Assembly (NCBI RefSeq): GCF_013409305.1
Contig: NZ_JACBZJ010000001.1
Coordinates: 744,001 to 808,000 of the forward strand
Direction: 5' to 3'
DNA: 64,000 nt
From: Cellulomonas soli
GTDB lineage: Bacteria; Actinomycetota; Actinomycetes; Actinomycetales; Cellulomonadaceae
Of this stretch, positions 51,365 to 60,218 are shown piece after piece. The notes under the pieces were generated by a model that made no database searches, had not been told where the DNA came from, and saw only the letters and a list, made by a program, of their open reading frames with translations. The first letter of the stretch is position 1, and each line of letters starts with the position of its first letter. Both the position numbers and the translations under genes were made by a program.

Positions 51365-51872
51365 CGGAGCCGACGGCACCGATCGGAGCACCGGCGTCCG
51401 CTGGGCGGACGACGACCACCTCGGCGAGGACCTCGCTGCGGCGCTGGCGGACGGCCCGCTGTACGAGCGGGTGGTCGGCAGCGCGCAGACGGCCTTCCGG
51501 GCGCACCGCGGCATGCTCGCCGCACGGGAGGACCTCGACCTGGACCTCCTGCTGCTCTCGCTCGTGTACGACTCGAGCGAGAGTCCGCAGGCTTCCGGCG
51601 TCCGGGACCGCACGGGCGGCAGCTCGCGGGTCCTGGCCTTCCAGGGCAACGACCTGGGCGTCGAGGTGGAGGTCGAGGCGACCTCCATCGAGGGGCAGCT
51701 GATCCCGCCGCGACCCGGCCGGATCAGCCTGCAGTCCCCCGACGCCGTGGTCACGACCCTGGAGACCGACGCCGTCGGCTACTTCCGGATCGACGTGCGT
51801 CCCCAGGGGCCGCTGCGGCTCGTGTGCGACAGCATCGACGGCACGTGCGTGACCCAGTGGCTGCCGTGGTGA
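51345..51872 (+). CDS. carboxypeptidase-regulatory-like beta-sandwich protein, sigma-factor partner
   Basis: A 175-residue soluble protein. The first half is helical and acidic (WADDDHLGEDLAAALADG, LYERVVGSAQTAFRAHRGML) followed by a short Leu-rich helix (LDLDLLLLSLVYD). The second half reads as a carboxypeptidase-regulatory-like or Ig-like sandwich: VEVEATSIEGQLIPP, RISLQSPDA, ETDAVGYFRIDVRPQGPLRL. The GTG at 51345 lies inside the sigma gene with AAGGGGG just upstream, so the two are coupled. Position suggests an anti-sigma or sensor role, perhaps the element cut by the S8 or CHAT protease. That is inference. A terminator follows. Confidence 0.75.
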   Translation: MSWHSTDGADGTDRSTGVRWADDDHLGEDLAAALADGPLYERVVGSAQTAFRAHRGMLAAREDLDLDLLLLSLVYDSSESPQASGVRDRTGGSSRVLAFQGNDLGVEVEVEATSIEGQLIPPRPGRISLQSPDAVVTTLETDAVGYFRIDVRPQGPLRLVCDSIDGTCVTQWLPW

Positions 51873-51912
51873 CCGGCTGACCCTGGGCCCGGTACGCATG
51901 GCGTACGGCACG

Positions 51913-51952
51913 GACGAAGGCCCGGACCCCCTCGGGGGTCCGGGCCTTCGTC
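51913..51952. terminator. bidirectional terminator
   Basis: A 19-bp perfect inverted repeat (gacgaaggcccggaccccc and its complement, 2 nt between) lies between the plus-strand sigma-partner gene and the minus-strand rplA. It can serve both. Confidence 0.9.
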
Positions 51953-51992
51953 GTCCAGCGTGCCGCTCAGGCGGCGAGGTCGACGGTCACCG

Positions 51993-52706
51993 TCAGGCCT
52001 CGTCCTCCGTCAGGTTCCGCGTCTTGTTCTGGTCGACGAGGATGCCGGGGCCGTTCGTCGTCGAGAACGTCGCCTTGGTGATGTAGCGACCCTTCGAGGC
52101 GGACGGCTTCAGACGCAGGACCTCGTCGAGCGCGGCGGCGTAGTTCTCCACCAGCGAGGTGTCCGAGAAGGAGGTCTTGCCGATGATGAAGTGCAGGTTC
52201 GCGTGCTTGTCGACGCGGAACTCGATCTTGCCACCCTTGATGTCGGCGACGGCCTTGGCCACGTCCATCGTCACGGTGCCGGTCTTCGGGTTCGGCATGA
52301 GACCGCGCGGGCCCAGGACCTTGCCCAGTCGACCGACCTTGCCCATGAGGTCCGGCGTCGCGACGGCGGAGTCGAAGTCGGTGTAGCCGGCCGCGACCTT
52401 CTCGATGAGCTCGTCGCCACCGACCTCGTCGGCACCCGCGGCGCGGGCCTGCTCGGCGCGCTCACCCGTCGCGAAGACGATGACGCGGGCGGTCTTGCCG
52501 GTGCCGTGAGGCAGGTTGACCGTGCCACGGACCATCTGGTCCGACTTGCGCGGGTCGACACCGAGGCGGAAGGCCACCTCGACGGTCGCGTCGTACGTGG
52601 TCGTGGACGTCGCCTGGGCCAGGCGGACGGCCTCGAGGGGCGAGTACAGCCGGCCGGCCTCGATCTTCTCGGCGGCGGTGCGGTACGCCTTGCTGTGCTG
52701 TGCCAT
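51993..52706 (-). CDS. rplA: 50S ribosomal protein L1
   Basis: L1-stalk protein that controls E-site tRNA release, and a translational repressor of the L11 operon in many bacteria. It is 237 residues. Recognised by [59 protein letters not shown] and [19 protein letters not shown]. It follows rplK by 122 nt and shares the terminator at 51913-51952. Confidence 0.97.
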   Translation of the reverse strand: MAQHSKAYRTAAEKIEAGRLYSPLEAVRLAQATSTTTYDATVEVAFRLGVDPRKSDQMVRGTVNLPHGTGKTARVIVFATGERAEQARAAGADEVGGDELIEKVAAGYTDFDSAVATPDLMGKVGRLGKVLGPRGLMPNPKTGTVTMDVAKAVADIKGGKIEFRVDKHANLHFIIGKTSFSDTSLVENYAAALDEVLRLKPSASKGRYITKATFSTTNGPGILVDQNKTRNLTEDEA

Positions 52707-52828
52707 CTGCTCGTTCTCCTTGATCAGCAGTCGTGGTCGTCGGGCCGCACGCGGGCCCTGCCACTGGTGGTTCCTTGCGGAGCCGCGGCACGTCGGGTGA
52801 CGTGCCGCGGCGGTGTCGTGCGGCTGGG

Positions 52829-53260
52829 TCAGCCCTCGACGGTGATGCCCATCGACCGGGCGGTGCCGGCGATGATCTTCTCGGCGGCCGCGATGTCGTT
52901 CGCGTTGAGGTCCTCGAGCTTGGTGCTCGCGATCTCGGTGACCTGCGCGGCGGTGAGCTTGGCGACCTTCACCGTGTGCGGCGTCGGGGAGCCCTTGGCC
53001 ACACCGGCGGCCTTCTTGATGAGCTCGGCGGCCGGCGGCGTCTTCGTGATGAAGGTGAACGAGCGGTCCTCGTACACCGTGATCTCGACGGGGATGACGT
53101 TGCCGCGCTGGGCTTCCGTCGCCGCGTTGTAGGCCTTGCAGAACTCCATGATGTTGACGCCGTGCTGACCGAGCGCCGGACCGATCGGCGGCGCGGGGGT
53201 GGCCGCGCCGGCCTTGATCTGGAGCTTGATCAGGCCGGTGACCTTCTTCTTCGGGGGCAT
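52829..53260 (-). CDS. rplK: 50S ribosomal protein L11
   Basis: Protein of the GTPase-associated centre and target site region of thiostrepton. It is 143 residues: [55 protein letters not shown] and the C-terminal [12 protein letters not shown]. The N-terminal proline-rich switch is intact. It lies 73 nt after nusG. Confidence 0.97.
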
Positions 53261-53333
53261 GTGCCTTCCGTTCGTGTCGTGGGCCGACGCCGTGGGCGAT
53301 GACCCGGTTGCAGTGCTGCCGTCCGGCGTGGGA

Positions 53334-54206
53334 TCAGATCTTGGCGACCTGGCTGAACGAGAGCTCGACCGGGGTCTCCCGGCCGAAGATCGAGACGAGC
53401 ACCTTGAGCTTCTGGCTCTCGGCGTTGATCTCCGAGATCGTCGCCGGCAGGGTGTCGAAGGGGCCGTCGGTGACGGTGACCGACTCGCCGACCGTGAAGT
53501 CGACCTCGACGGCCGGGGCGGACTTGGAGGCCCCACCGGCCGCGGCGGCCGCGGCCTTCGGCTGCAGCGACGAGGCGAGCATCGAGAAGACCTCGTCGAG
53601 CGTGAGCGGCACCGGCTGGTGGGTGTGGCCGACGAAGCCGGTGACGCCCGGCGTGTGCCGGACGGCGCCCCACGACTCGTCGGTCAGGTCCATGCGCACG
53701 AGGACGTAGCCGGGGATACGGACGCGCTTGACGACCTTGCGCTGCGCGTTCTTGATCTCCACGACCTCCTCCATGGGGACCTCCACCTGGTAGATGAAGT
53801 CCTCCATGTTGAGGCTCTGCGTGCGGTTCTCGAGGTTCGCCTTCACGCGGTTCTCGTAGCCGGCGTACGAGTGGATGACGTACCAGTCGCCGGGCTGACG
53901 ACGCAGCTGGGCCTTGAACGCGGCGACCGGGTCCTCGTCGGGGTCGTCCAGGACGTCGGCGGTCTCGACCGCGCCGTCCTCGTCGGTCTCGGGCTCCTCG
54001 TCGGTGCCCTCCTCGTCGGAGCCGTCCTCGTCGCCGGTCTCGGCGTCCTCGTCCACGGACGACTCGTCCGCCGGCTCCGCGCCGACCTCGTCGACATCGG
54101 CGTCGGTGCCCTCGACGACGGGTGCCTCGACGGCCTCGACCGACGCGACGGCGTCCTCGAGCTCGATCTCGGCGCCCACGGTGGGCTCCTGCGACTCCTG
54201 CGACAC
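53334..54206 (-). CDS. nusG: transcription termination/antitermination factor NusG with long acidic N-terminus
   Basis: Binds RNA polymerase and couples transcription to Rho or the ribosome. Of 290 residues, only the last 190 are the usual NusG: NGN domain ([50 protein letters not shown]) and KOW domain ([39 protein letters not shown]). The first 100 residues are almost entirely Glu, Asp, Ala, Val and Ser, the type of acidic extension known from some actinobacterial NusG proteins. It lies 93 nt after secE. Confidence 0.96.
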   Translation of the reverse strand: MSQESQEPTVGAEIELEDAVASVEAVEAPVVEGTDADVDEVGAEPADESSVDEDAETGDEDGSDEEGTDEEPETDEDGAVETADVLDDPDEDPVAAFKAQLRRQPGDWYVIHSYAGYENRVKANLENRTQSLNMEDFIYQVEVPMEEVVEIKNAQRKVVKRVRIPGYVLVRMDLTDESWGAVRHTPGVTGFVGHTHQPVPLTLDEVFSMLASSLQPKAAAAAAGGASKSAPAVEVDFTVGESVTVTDGPFDTLPATISEINAESQKLKVLVSIFGRETPVELSFSQVAKI

Positions 54207-54299
54207 GGGCGAACCTGCTTCCTCGTTTGGCGTGCTGTGCGGACCGCGGTCAGCGGCGGTGGCGTGGCGGGGTCGACCCCGGCCGCCGGTGGCGACGGA

Positions 54300-54587
54300 T
54301 CAGCCGCCGAACGCCCAGAGCGTCAGCTGGCCGATGCCGAGGTCCACCACGGTGACGAACGCCATGACCACCGCGACGAACACGAGCACCACCGAGGTGT
54401 AGGTCACCAGCTCCGAACGCGTCGGGCGGACGACCTTCTTCAGCTCGGCGACGACCTGACGCACGAACAGGGCGATGCGCCCGCCGAGGCCGCGCTTCTT
54501 CTCGTCCTTGCCGGCGCCCTTGGGCGCGAGGGCGCCAGCCGCCGAACCCTCGGCGTCGGACGCTGCCGCCGCTGCGGTATCGCTCAC
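54300..54587 (-). CDS. secE: preprotein translocase subunit SecE
   Basis: Small clamp subunit of the SecYEG channel. It is 95 residues: an Ala/Gly-rich cytosolic start, an amphipathic helix [20 protein letters not shown], and one membrane helix ([20 protein letters not shown]). The conserved [11 protein letters not shown] boundary is present. Standard order trpT-secE-nusG-rplK-rplA. Its partner secY is at 17125. Confidence 0.95.
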   Translation of the reverse strand: MSDTAAAAASDAEGSAAGALAPKGAGKDEKKRGLGGRIALFVRQVVAELKKVVRPTRSELVTYTSVVLVFVAVVMAFVTVVDLGIGQLTLWAFGG

Positions 54588-54686
54588 GTCTGGCCCCTAC
54601 GTCTCGTCGTGTGTCCTCAGTGGTGTGCCATGACACCGTCTGGACCGACGCGAGGCGCCGGACCGGCCGGCGGTCCTGCTCACACA

Positions 54687-54711
54687 CCCCGCTCCGGTCA
54701 CCGGAACGGGG
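54687..54711 (-). terminator. possible terminator after tRNA-Trp
   Basis: ccccgctccggt and accggaacgggg form a stem with one mismatch about 10 nt after the tRNA 3' end. The loop is very short. Confidence 0.4.
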
Positions 54712-54720
54712 TCGCGTGCG

Positions 54721-54793
54721 CAGGGCAGACAGGACTCGAACCTGCAACCTGCGGTTTTGGAGACCGCTGCGCTACCAATTGCGCCACTGCCCT
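54721..54793 (-). tRNA. trpT: tRNA-Trp (anticodon CCA)
   Basis: A 73-nt cloverleaf on the minus strand: acceptor AGGGCAG pairs with CTGCCCT, discriminator G, anticodon loop CTCCAAA with anticodon CCA, T-arm GGTTCGAGTCC. The CCA end is not encoded. It precedes secE, its usual place in actinobacteria and many other bacteria. Confidence 0.97.
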
Positions 54794-54982
54794 ACGACGG
54801 CTCCACCACCATGCCGGACGCGCCGGGGCACGACCGATCATGGCGGACGTCAACCGCCGGGCGCCCACTGTACGCGACACGAGGACCGAGGTCGAACCGG
54901 ACGACAGACCTACGACGGGACGACGCCAGACCTGTGCCGGACGGACGACGGACACGCCCCGCGACCCGTGGTGCACCTCTGC

Positions 54983-54988
54983 CAGTAT
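54983..54988 (+). promoter_or_regulatory. -10 box of aminotransferase gene (leaderless)
   Basis: CAGTAT ends 6 nt before the GTG at 54995, and no Shine-Dalgarno is present. Confidence 0.4.
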
Positions 54989-54994
54989 GGACCG

Positions 54995-56227
54995 GTGAGC
55001 GAGCACGCATCGACCTCGTCCTCCGTCCGCCCCCGCGTCTCGGCGCGCCTGGCCGCGATCGCCCCGTCGGCGACGCTGGCCGTCGACGCGAAGGCGAAGG
55101 CGCTGAAGGCCGCCGGCCGGCCGGTCATCGGCTTCGGCGCCGGCGAGCCGGACTTCCCGACGCCCGCCCCGATCGTCGCCGCCGCGGTCGCCGCCGCGCA
55201 GGACCCGGCGAACCACCGGTACACACCGGCCGCCGGGCTGCCCGCGCTCAAGGAGGCCATCGCCGCCAAGACGCTGCGGGACTCCGGCTACGCGGTCGAC
55301 CCGGCGTCCGTGCTCGTCACCAACGGCGGCAAGCAGGCCGTGTTCCAGGCGTTCGCCGCACTCGTCGACCCCGGCGACGAGGTGCTGCTGCCCGCGCCGT
55401 ACTGGACGACCTACCCCGAGGCGATCCGGCTGGCCGGCGGCGTGCCCGTCGAGGTCTTCGCCGGCGTCGACCAGGGCTACCTGGTCACGGTCGAGCAGCT
55501 CGAGGCCGCACGGACCCCCCGGACCAAGGTGCTGCTGTTCAACTCCCCGTCCAACCCGACCGGTGCGGTGTACTCCCCCGAGCAGACCGAGCAGATCGGC
55601 CGCTGGGCGCTCGAGCACGGCATCTGGGTCATCACCGACGAGATCTACGAGCACCTCACCTACGACGACGCCGTGTTCACGCCGATCGTGCGCGCCGTGC
55701 CCGAGCTGGCCGACACGACGATCGTGCTCAACGGCGTCGCCAAGACCTACGCGATGACCGGCTGGCGCGTGGGCTGGATGATCGGGCCGAGCGACGTCAT
55801 CAAGGCGGCGACGAACTTCCAGTCGCACCTGACCTCGAACGTCGCCAACGTCTCGCAGCGGGCCGCGATCGCCGCGCTGAGCGGCGACCTGGCCGCGGTG
55901 CACGAGATGCGCACCGCGTTCGACCGTCGTCGGCGCACCATGGTCGAGATGCTCTCGGCGATCGACGGGGTCGTCTGCCCTGCGCCGCAGGGCGCGTTCT
56001 ACGCCTACCCGTCGGTCGAGGGCGTGCTGGGGCGGACGATCCGAGGCGTCACCCCGACCACGTCGGCCGAGCTCGCCGCGCTCATCCTCGAGCAGGCCGA
56101 GGTGGCGGTCGTGCCCGGCGAGGCCTTCGGGCCCAGCGGGTACCTGCGCCTGTCGTACGCGCTGGGCGACGAGGACCTGGTCGAGGGCGTGGCCCGCATC
56201 CAGCGCCTGCTGGCCGAGGCCGAGTGA
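54995..56227 (+). CDS. pyridoxal-phosphate aminotransferase, aspartate aminotransferase class
   Basis: Class I/II aminotransferase of 410 residues (fold type I) that moves amino groups between aspartate, or a related amino acid, and 2-oxoglutarate. Family features are [11 protein letters not shown] near the N-terminus, [11 protein letters not shown], the aspartate contacting the cofactor ring in ITDEIYEHL, the Schiff-base lysine in [16 protein letters not shown], and the substrate arginine in [10 protein letters not shown]. The GTG at 54995 follows CAGTAT by 6 nt (leaderless). The amino donor is not certain. A perfect palindrome at 56272-56299 ends the unit. Confidence 0.92.
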   Translation: MSEHASTSSSVRPRVSARLAAIAPSATLAVDAKAKALKAAGRPVIGFGAGEPDFPTPAPIVAAAVAAAQDPANHRYTPAAGLPALKEAIAAKTLRDSGYAVDPASVLVTNGGKQAVFQAFAALVDPGDEVLLPAPYWTTYPEAIRLAGGVPVEVFAGVDQGYLVTVEQLEAARTPRTKVLLFNSPSNPTGAVYSPEQTEQIGRWALEHGIWVITDEIYEHLTYDDAVFTPIVRAVPELADTTIVLNGVAKTYAMTGWRVGWMIGPSDVIKAATNFQSHLTSNVANVSQRAAIAALSGDLAAVHEMRTAFDRRRRTMVEMLSAIDGVVCPAPQGAFYAYPSVEGVLGRTIRGVTPTTSAELAALILEQAEVAVVPGEAFGPSGYLRLSYALGDEDLVEGVARIQRLLAEAE

Positions 56228-56271
56228 GGTCAGGGCACCCCGACCGCCTCGCACGCCCGTGAGGACCGACG

Positions 56272-56299
56272 CGGCCGTCCACCGATCGGTGGACGGCCG
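56272..56299 (+). terminator. terminator after aminotransferase gene
   Basis: A 28-bp perfect palindrome (cggccgtccaccga with tcggtggacggccg) lies 45 nt after the stop codon. Confidence 0.7.
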
Positions 56300-56340
56300 T
56301 AGCCGTCGGTCGGCCCTCGCGCGGGTGCGGGCGACAGGGC

Positions 56341-56346
56341 CAGGCT
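56341..56346 (+). promoter_or_regulatory. -10-like box of ABC transporter operon
   Basis: CAGGCT lies 6 nt before the ATG at 56353, the same spacing as the other leaderless genes here. GGGGG between them could instead serve as a Shine-Dalgarno. Confidence 0.3.
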
Positions 56347-56352
56347 GGGGGC

Positions 56353-57324
56353 ATGACCACCACCCAGGCTGACGCACCCGCGGTCGACGTCCGCGGCCTG
56401 CGCAAGCGCTACGGCACCAAGCAGGCCGTCGACGGTCTCGACCTGACGGTCCACCGGGGCGAGATCTTCTCGATCCTGGGTCCCAACGGCGCCGGCAAGA
56501 CCACGACGGTCGAGATCCTCGAGGGGTACCGGCACCGCGACGAGGGGCACGTGCGGGTGCTCGGCCAGGACCCGCAGACCGCGGATCGCGCCTGGCGGTC
56601 CCGGATCGGCGTCGTGCTGCAGAGTGCGAACGACCTGGCCGAGGCCACCGTCGCCGAGCTTGTCCACCACTTCGCCCTGTACTACCCCCGCCCGCGCGAC
56701 CCCGAGCAGGTGATCGACGCGGTCGGTCTGCGGGAGAAGACCGGCACCCGGGTGCGGCAGCTGTCCGGCGGGCAGCGGCGGCGCCTCGACGTGGCCCTCG
56801 GCATCATCGGCGGCCCCGAGCTGCTGTTCCTCGACGAACCGACCACCGGGTTCGACCCGCAGGCACGACGCTCGTTCTGGGACCTCATCGAGGCGCTCCG
56901 CGACGAGGGGACGTCGATCCTGCTGACCACGCACTACCTGGACGAGGCCGAGCGGCTGGCCGACCGCGTCGCCGTGGTGCGCGACGGGCAGGTCGTCGCC
57001 CTGGGCAGCCCGCAGGAGCTCGGTGGGCGCGACGCCCGGCTCACCGTGGTGCGCTGGACCCAGGACGGGCAGGTGCGCGAGGAGCGCACGAGCAGCCCGA
57101 CCCGCGCGGTGGCCGCGCTGGCCGCGACCTTCGACGGTGAGGTGCCGGGGCTGCAGGTGCTGCGGCCGACCCTCGAGGACGTGTACCTCGGGCTGATCGC
57201 CGACGCCGACGGGGAGCACCCGGCCGGTCGGCACGACCCTGCGACCGAGGGCAGCCCCACCGGATCCCCCGGTCCGACCGACCCCGCCTCCGGACGGGTC
57301 GACACGACGGAGGCGGTCCGATGA
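56353..57324 (+). CDS. ABC-2 type transporter ATP-binding protein
   Basis: ATPase subunit of a two-gene exporter of the DrrA/CcmA class. It is 323 residues with Walker A GPNGAGKTT, signature LSGGQRRRLD, Walker B LLFLDEPTTGFD and the switch histidine in LTTHYLDEAER. The last 100 residues hold a regulatory domain and a Pro/Thr-rich tail. It overlaps the permease gene by 4 nt, and both precede a histidine kinase and response regulator, a common layout for drug- or lipid-efflux pumps under their own two-component control. The substrate is unknown. Confidence 0.9.
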   Translation: MTTTQADAPAVDVRGLRKRYGTKQAVDGLDLTVHRGEIFSILGPNGAGKTTTVEILEGYRHRDEGHVRVLGQDPQTADRAWRSRIGVVLQSANDLAEATVAELVHHFALYYPRPRDPEQVIDAVGLREKTGTRVRQLSGGQRRRLDVALGIIGGPELLFLDEPTTGFDPQARRSFWDLIEALRDEGTSILLTTHYLDEAERLADRVAVVRDGQVVALGSPQELGGRDARLTVVRWTQDGQVREERTSSPTRAVAALAATFDGEVPGLQVLRPTLEDVYLGLIADADGEHPAGRHDPATEGSPTGSPGPTDPASGRVDTTEAVR

Positions 57325-58187
57325 CCACGACGCTCACACCGGCCCGCCACGGCGGGGCGGGTACCGGCGGCCCGAACCGGCTGCCCGGGGTGCTGCGGCT
57401 CGCTGCCGCCCGCACCGTGCACGAGCTGCGGCTCTACTTCCGCGAGCGCGACGCCGTCGTGTTCATCTTCGCGTACCCGGTCATCATGCTCGCGATCTTC
57501 GCGACGGTGTTCGGCAGGGACGGGGCGACGGTCGGCGACCCGGCGATCCCGTTCTCGCAGTACTTCCTGCCGGGCATGGTCGCCACCGGCGTCATGCTGT
57601 CCAGCTTCCAGAACCTCGCGATCTCGATCGCCGTCGAACGGGACGAGGGTTCGCTCAAGCGGTTGCGCGGCACGCCGATGCCCCCTGCCGCCTACTTCCT
57701 GGGCAAGGTCGGGCAGGTGCTCGTCAGCTCGCTCGTCCAGACAGCGCTGCTGCTCGTGGTCGCGGCCGTCGTGTTCGGCGTGCCGATGCCGTCGACCACG
57801 CAGGCGTGGGCGACGTTCGCCTGGGTGTTCGCCCTGGGCACGGCGACCGGGTCGGTGTGCGGCGTCGCCTTCTCCTCCGTACCCCGGTCCGGCCGGGCCG
57901 CGAGCGCGGTCGTCACCCCGGTGGTCCTCGTGCTGCAATTCATCTCCGGGGTCTTCTTCCAGTACGACCAGCTGCCGACGTGGATGCAGCAGGTGGCGTC
58001 GCTGTTCCCGCTCAAGTGGATGGCGCAGGGCATGCGCTCGGTGTTCCTGCCCGAGCAGGCCGAGGCGTGGGAGGTCTCGGGCTCGTGGCAGCACCCGCAG
58101 ACCGCGATCGTGCTGACCGTGTGGCTCGTCGTCGGGCTCGTGGTGGGCGTCAAGACGTTCCGGTGGCAGCGCCGTGACGACGGCTGA
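57321..58187 (+). CDS. ABC-2 type transporter permease
   Basis: Membrane subunit of 288 residues with about six hydrophobic segments. It begins after a short cytosolic stretch (ARTVHELRLYFRERDAVVFI) and contains YFLPGMVATGVMLSSFQNLA and the family segment LKRLRGTPMPPAAYFLGK. SGVFFQYDQLPTWMQQVASL, FPLKWMAQGMRSVF is the conserved C-terminal block. Its ATG lies in the end of the ATPase gene (ATGA overlap), and the kinase gene starts inside its last codons. Confidence 0.9.
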   Translation: MTTTLTPARHGGAGTGGPNRLPGVLRLAAARTVHELRLYFRERDAVVFIFAYPVIMLAIFATVFGRDGATVGDPAIPFSQYFLPGMVATGVMLSSFQNLAISIAVERDEGSLKRLRGTPMPPAAYFLGKVGQVLVSSLVQTALLLVVAAVVFGVPMPSTTQAWATFAWVFALGTATGSVCGVAFSSVPRSGRAASAVVTPVVLVLQFISGVFFQYDQLPTWMQQVASLFPLKWMAQGMRSVFLPEQAEAWEVSGSWQHPQTAIVLTVWLVVGLVVGVKTFRWQRRDDG

Positions 58188-59544
58188 GACCCCCTCGGCA
58201 CGCGCCGACTTCTGGGAGCGGTCGCTGCAAGGGTGGGACGTCGCGTTCTACGCGATGACCGCCCTCGCGGCGGTCGCGGCGTTCGCCGACCCGCGTGGTG
58301 TTCCACCGGTGCCGCTGGCCCTCGCGTTCGCGGTGCTCGTCGCGGCCTACACGCTGCTCGGCCGCCGCGGCGCGCGACGCGGCGATCGTCGGCTCGCCGA
58401 CGCGTACCTCGCGGTGCTCATCGTCGTGACCGTCACTGTCGTCGCGCTGGCCGACCAGGGGCAGGTGCTGCTGTTCGTCGCGTACTCCCAGATCTGGTAC
58501 CTCGCGGAGAACCGTCGGATCGGGGTCTGGCTGGTCACCCTGCTCACGGCGGGCGTCGCCGTGCCCGTGCTCGTGCAGACCGACGGCGGACCCGCCGCGC
58601 TGCTGACGACCGTCGCCCAGCTCGCGCTCGCGCTCGCGTTCAGCATCGTGCTCGGCCTGTGGCTCACCCAGGTCGCCGAGCGCGGCGAGGAGCGGGCGAT
58701 CCTGCTCGAGCAGCTCGAGGCGGCGCAGGCCGAGCTGGCGGCGACCCACCACGGGGCGGGCGTGCTCGCCGAACGGGCACGCGTCGCCCAGGAGATCCAC
58801 GACACGCTCGCGCAGGGCTTCACGAGCGTCGTGATGCTCGCCCAGACCGTCACCGCCGAGCTCGAGGCCGACCGCACCGCCGAGGCGCTGGACCGGGTCG
58901 CGCAGATCGAGCAGGTGGCCCGGGAGAACCTCGCCGAGGCTCGTGCGCTCGTCGCAGCCTTCGGGCCGGCGGCCTTGCAGGACGGCGGACTGGTGGAGGC
59001 GCTCGGGCGGCTCGCGCGGCGGTTCGAGGCGGAGACGGGCGTGCAGGTCGAGGTGCAGGTCGTGGGGCACGTGACGGGCACGGGCGAACGGCTCGGGAAG
59101 GACACCGAGGTGGTCCTCCTGCGTGCCGCGCAGGAGGCGCTGGCCAACGTGCGCAAGCACGCGCACGCACGCCGGGTCGTCCTGCACCTCGCACTCGACC
59201 CTGCCGGGGCGGCCGACGCGGTCGATGCGGGCGACGGGCCGCAGGTGCGGCTCGAGGTCGTCGACGACGGGCGGGGCCTGCCCGCAGGCACGGTCGAGGG
59301 CGTGGGCCTGCGCGGCATGCGCGACCGGGTGCACGCCGGGGGCGGGTCCGTCGAGGTCGGCGACGCACCCGGCGGCGGGGCGCGGGTGCTGCTGCGGCTT
59401 CCGGTCGACGGGCCCCGCACCGGTAGCCGACCTGGACCTGACTCCGGGGCTGGCTCCGCTGCCGGCTCCGGATCTGGAGCCGTGCCCGGGCCCGATGCCC
59501 CCCGACCGCCCTCACCGACCCCGACCCCTGGAGGCCACCCGTGA
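58174..59544 (+). CDS. sensor histidine kinase, NarL/DesK class
   Basis: A 456-residue kinase. Residues of about 15-165 contain four to six membrane helices with little outside the membrane, as in intramembrane sensors of lipids, antibiotics or bilayer state. The HisKA_3 phosphoacceptor is in RVAQEIHDTLAQGFTSVVML, and the HATPase has LEVVDDGRGLPAG and GVGLRGMRDRVHAGGG. A Pro/Ser/Gly-rich tail follows. The GTG at 58174 overlaps the permease gene by 14 nt. It is coupled to the response regulator by a 4-nt overlap. It probably controls the ABC exporter (inference). Confidence 0.9.
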   Translation: MTTAETPSARADFWERSLQGWDVAFYAMTALAAVAAFADPRGVPPVPLALAFAVLVAAYTLLGRRGARRGDRRLADAYLAVLIVVTVTVVALADQGQVLLFVAYSQIWYLAENRRIGVWLVTLLTAGVAVPVLVQTDGGPAALLTTVAQLALALAFSIVLGLWLTQVAERGEERAILLEQLEAAQAELAATHHGAGVLAERARVAQEIHDTLAQGFTSVVMLAQTVTAELEADRTAEALDRVAQIEQVARENLAEARALVAAFGPAALQDGGLVEALGRLARRFEAETGVQVEVQVVGHVTGTGERLGKDTEVVLLRAAQEALANVRKHAHARRVVLHLALDPAGAADAVDAGDGPQVRLEVVDDGRGLPAGTVEGVGLRGMRDRVHAGGGSVEVGDAPGGGARVLLRLPVDGPRTGSRPGPDSGAGSAAGSGSGAVPGPDAPRPPSPTPTPGGHP

Positions 59545-60173
59545 CCCGGATCCGCGTGCTCGTGGTCGACGACCACCCGGTGGTCCGGTCGGGTCTGGTC
59601 GGCATGCTCGGCGTGGAGCCCGACATCGAGGTCGTCGGCGAGGCCGCCGACGGCGACGAGGCCGTCACGCTCGCCACCGCGCTGCGTCCCGACCTCGTGC
59701 TCATGGACCTGCGGATGCCGGGCACGGACGGAGCCACCGCGACCGGGCGCATCGTCGCCGAGCTCCCCGGGGTGCACGTCCTGGTGCTGACGACCTACGA
59801 GACCGACACCGACATCCTGCGGGCCGTCGAGGCCGGGGCAACCGGCTACCTGCTCAAGGACACCCCGCGCGACCAGCTGGTCGCCGGGGTGCGGGCCGCG
59901 GCCCGGGGCGAGGCCGCGCTGTCCCCCTCGGTCGCACTCCGGCTCGTGCAGCAGGTCCGGGGCGGAGACATCGAGCGGGTGACGCCCCGCGAGCGCGAGG
60001 TGCTGGCCGGGGTCGCGCGCGGGCTGTCGAACGCCGCGATCGGACGCGAGCTGTTCATCACCGAGGCGACCGTGAAGACCCACCTGCTGCGGGTCTTCGC
60101 CAAGCTCGGGGTCGACGACCGGACCAGGGCCGTGACGATCGCGATCGAGCGCGGGATCCTGCCGACCTCCTGA
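59541..60173 (+). CDS. response regulator, NarL/LuxR class
   Basis: A 210-residue regulator. The receiver domain has Asp10/Asp11 and phosphoacceptor Asp56 in LVLMDLRMPG, Thr in LVLTTYETD and Lys in YLLKDTP. The LuxR helix-turn-helix follows: VTPREREVLAGVARGLSNAA, IGRELFITEATVKTHLLRVF. The GTG at 59541 overlaps the kinase stop (GTGA) with GGAGG upstream. It is cognate to the kinase at 58174 and likely regulates the ABC operon. Confidence 0.93.
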   Translation: MTRIRVLVVDDHPVVRSGLVGMLGVEPDIEVVGEAADGDEAVTLATALRPDLVLMDLRMPGTDGATATGRIVAELPGVHVLVLTTYETDTDILRAVEAGATGYLLKDTPRDQLVAGVRAAARGEAALSPSVALRLVQQVRGGDIERVTPREREVLAGVARGLSNAAIGRELFITEATVKTHLLRVFAKLGVDDRTRAVTIAIERGILPTS

Positions 60174-60206
60174 TCGCGGGCCTGTCGGAGCGCGTCCACG
60201 CTCCCC

Positions 60207-60212
60207 CATACT
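60207..60212 (+). promoter_or_regulatory. -10 box of second two-component operon (leaderless)
   Basis: CATACT lies 6 nt before the ATG at 60219, without a Shine-Dalgarno. Confidence 0.45.
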
Positions 60213-60218
60213 GGGCGG

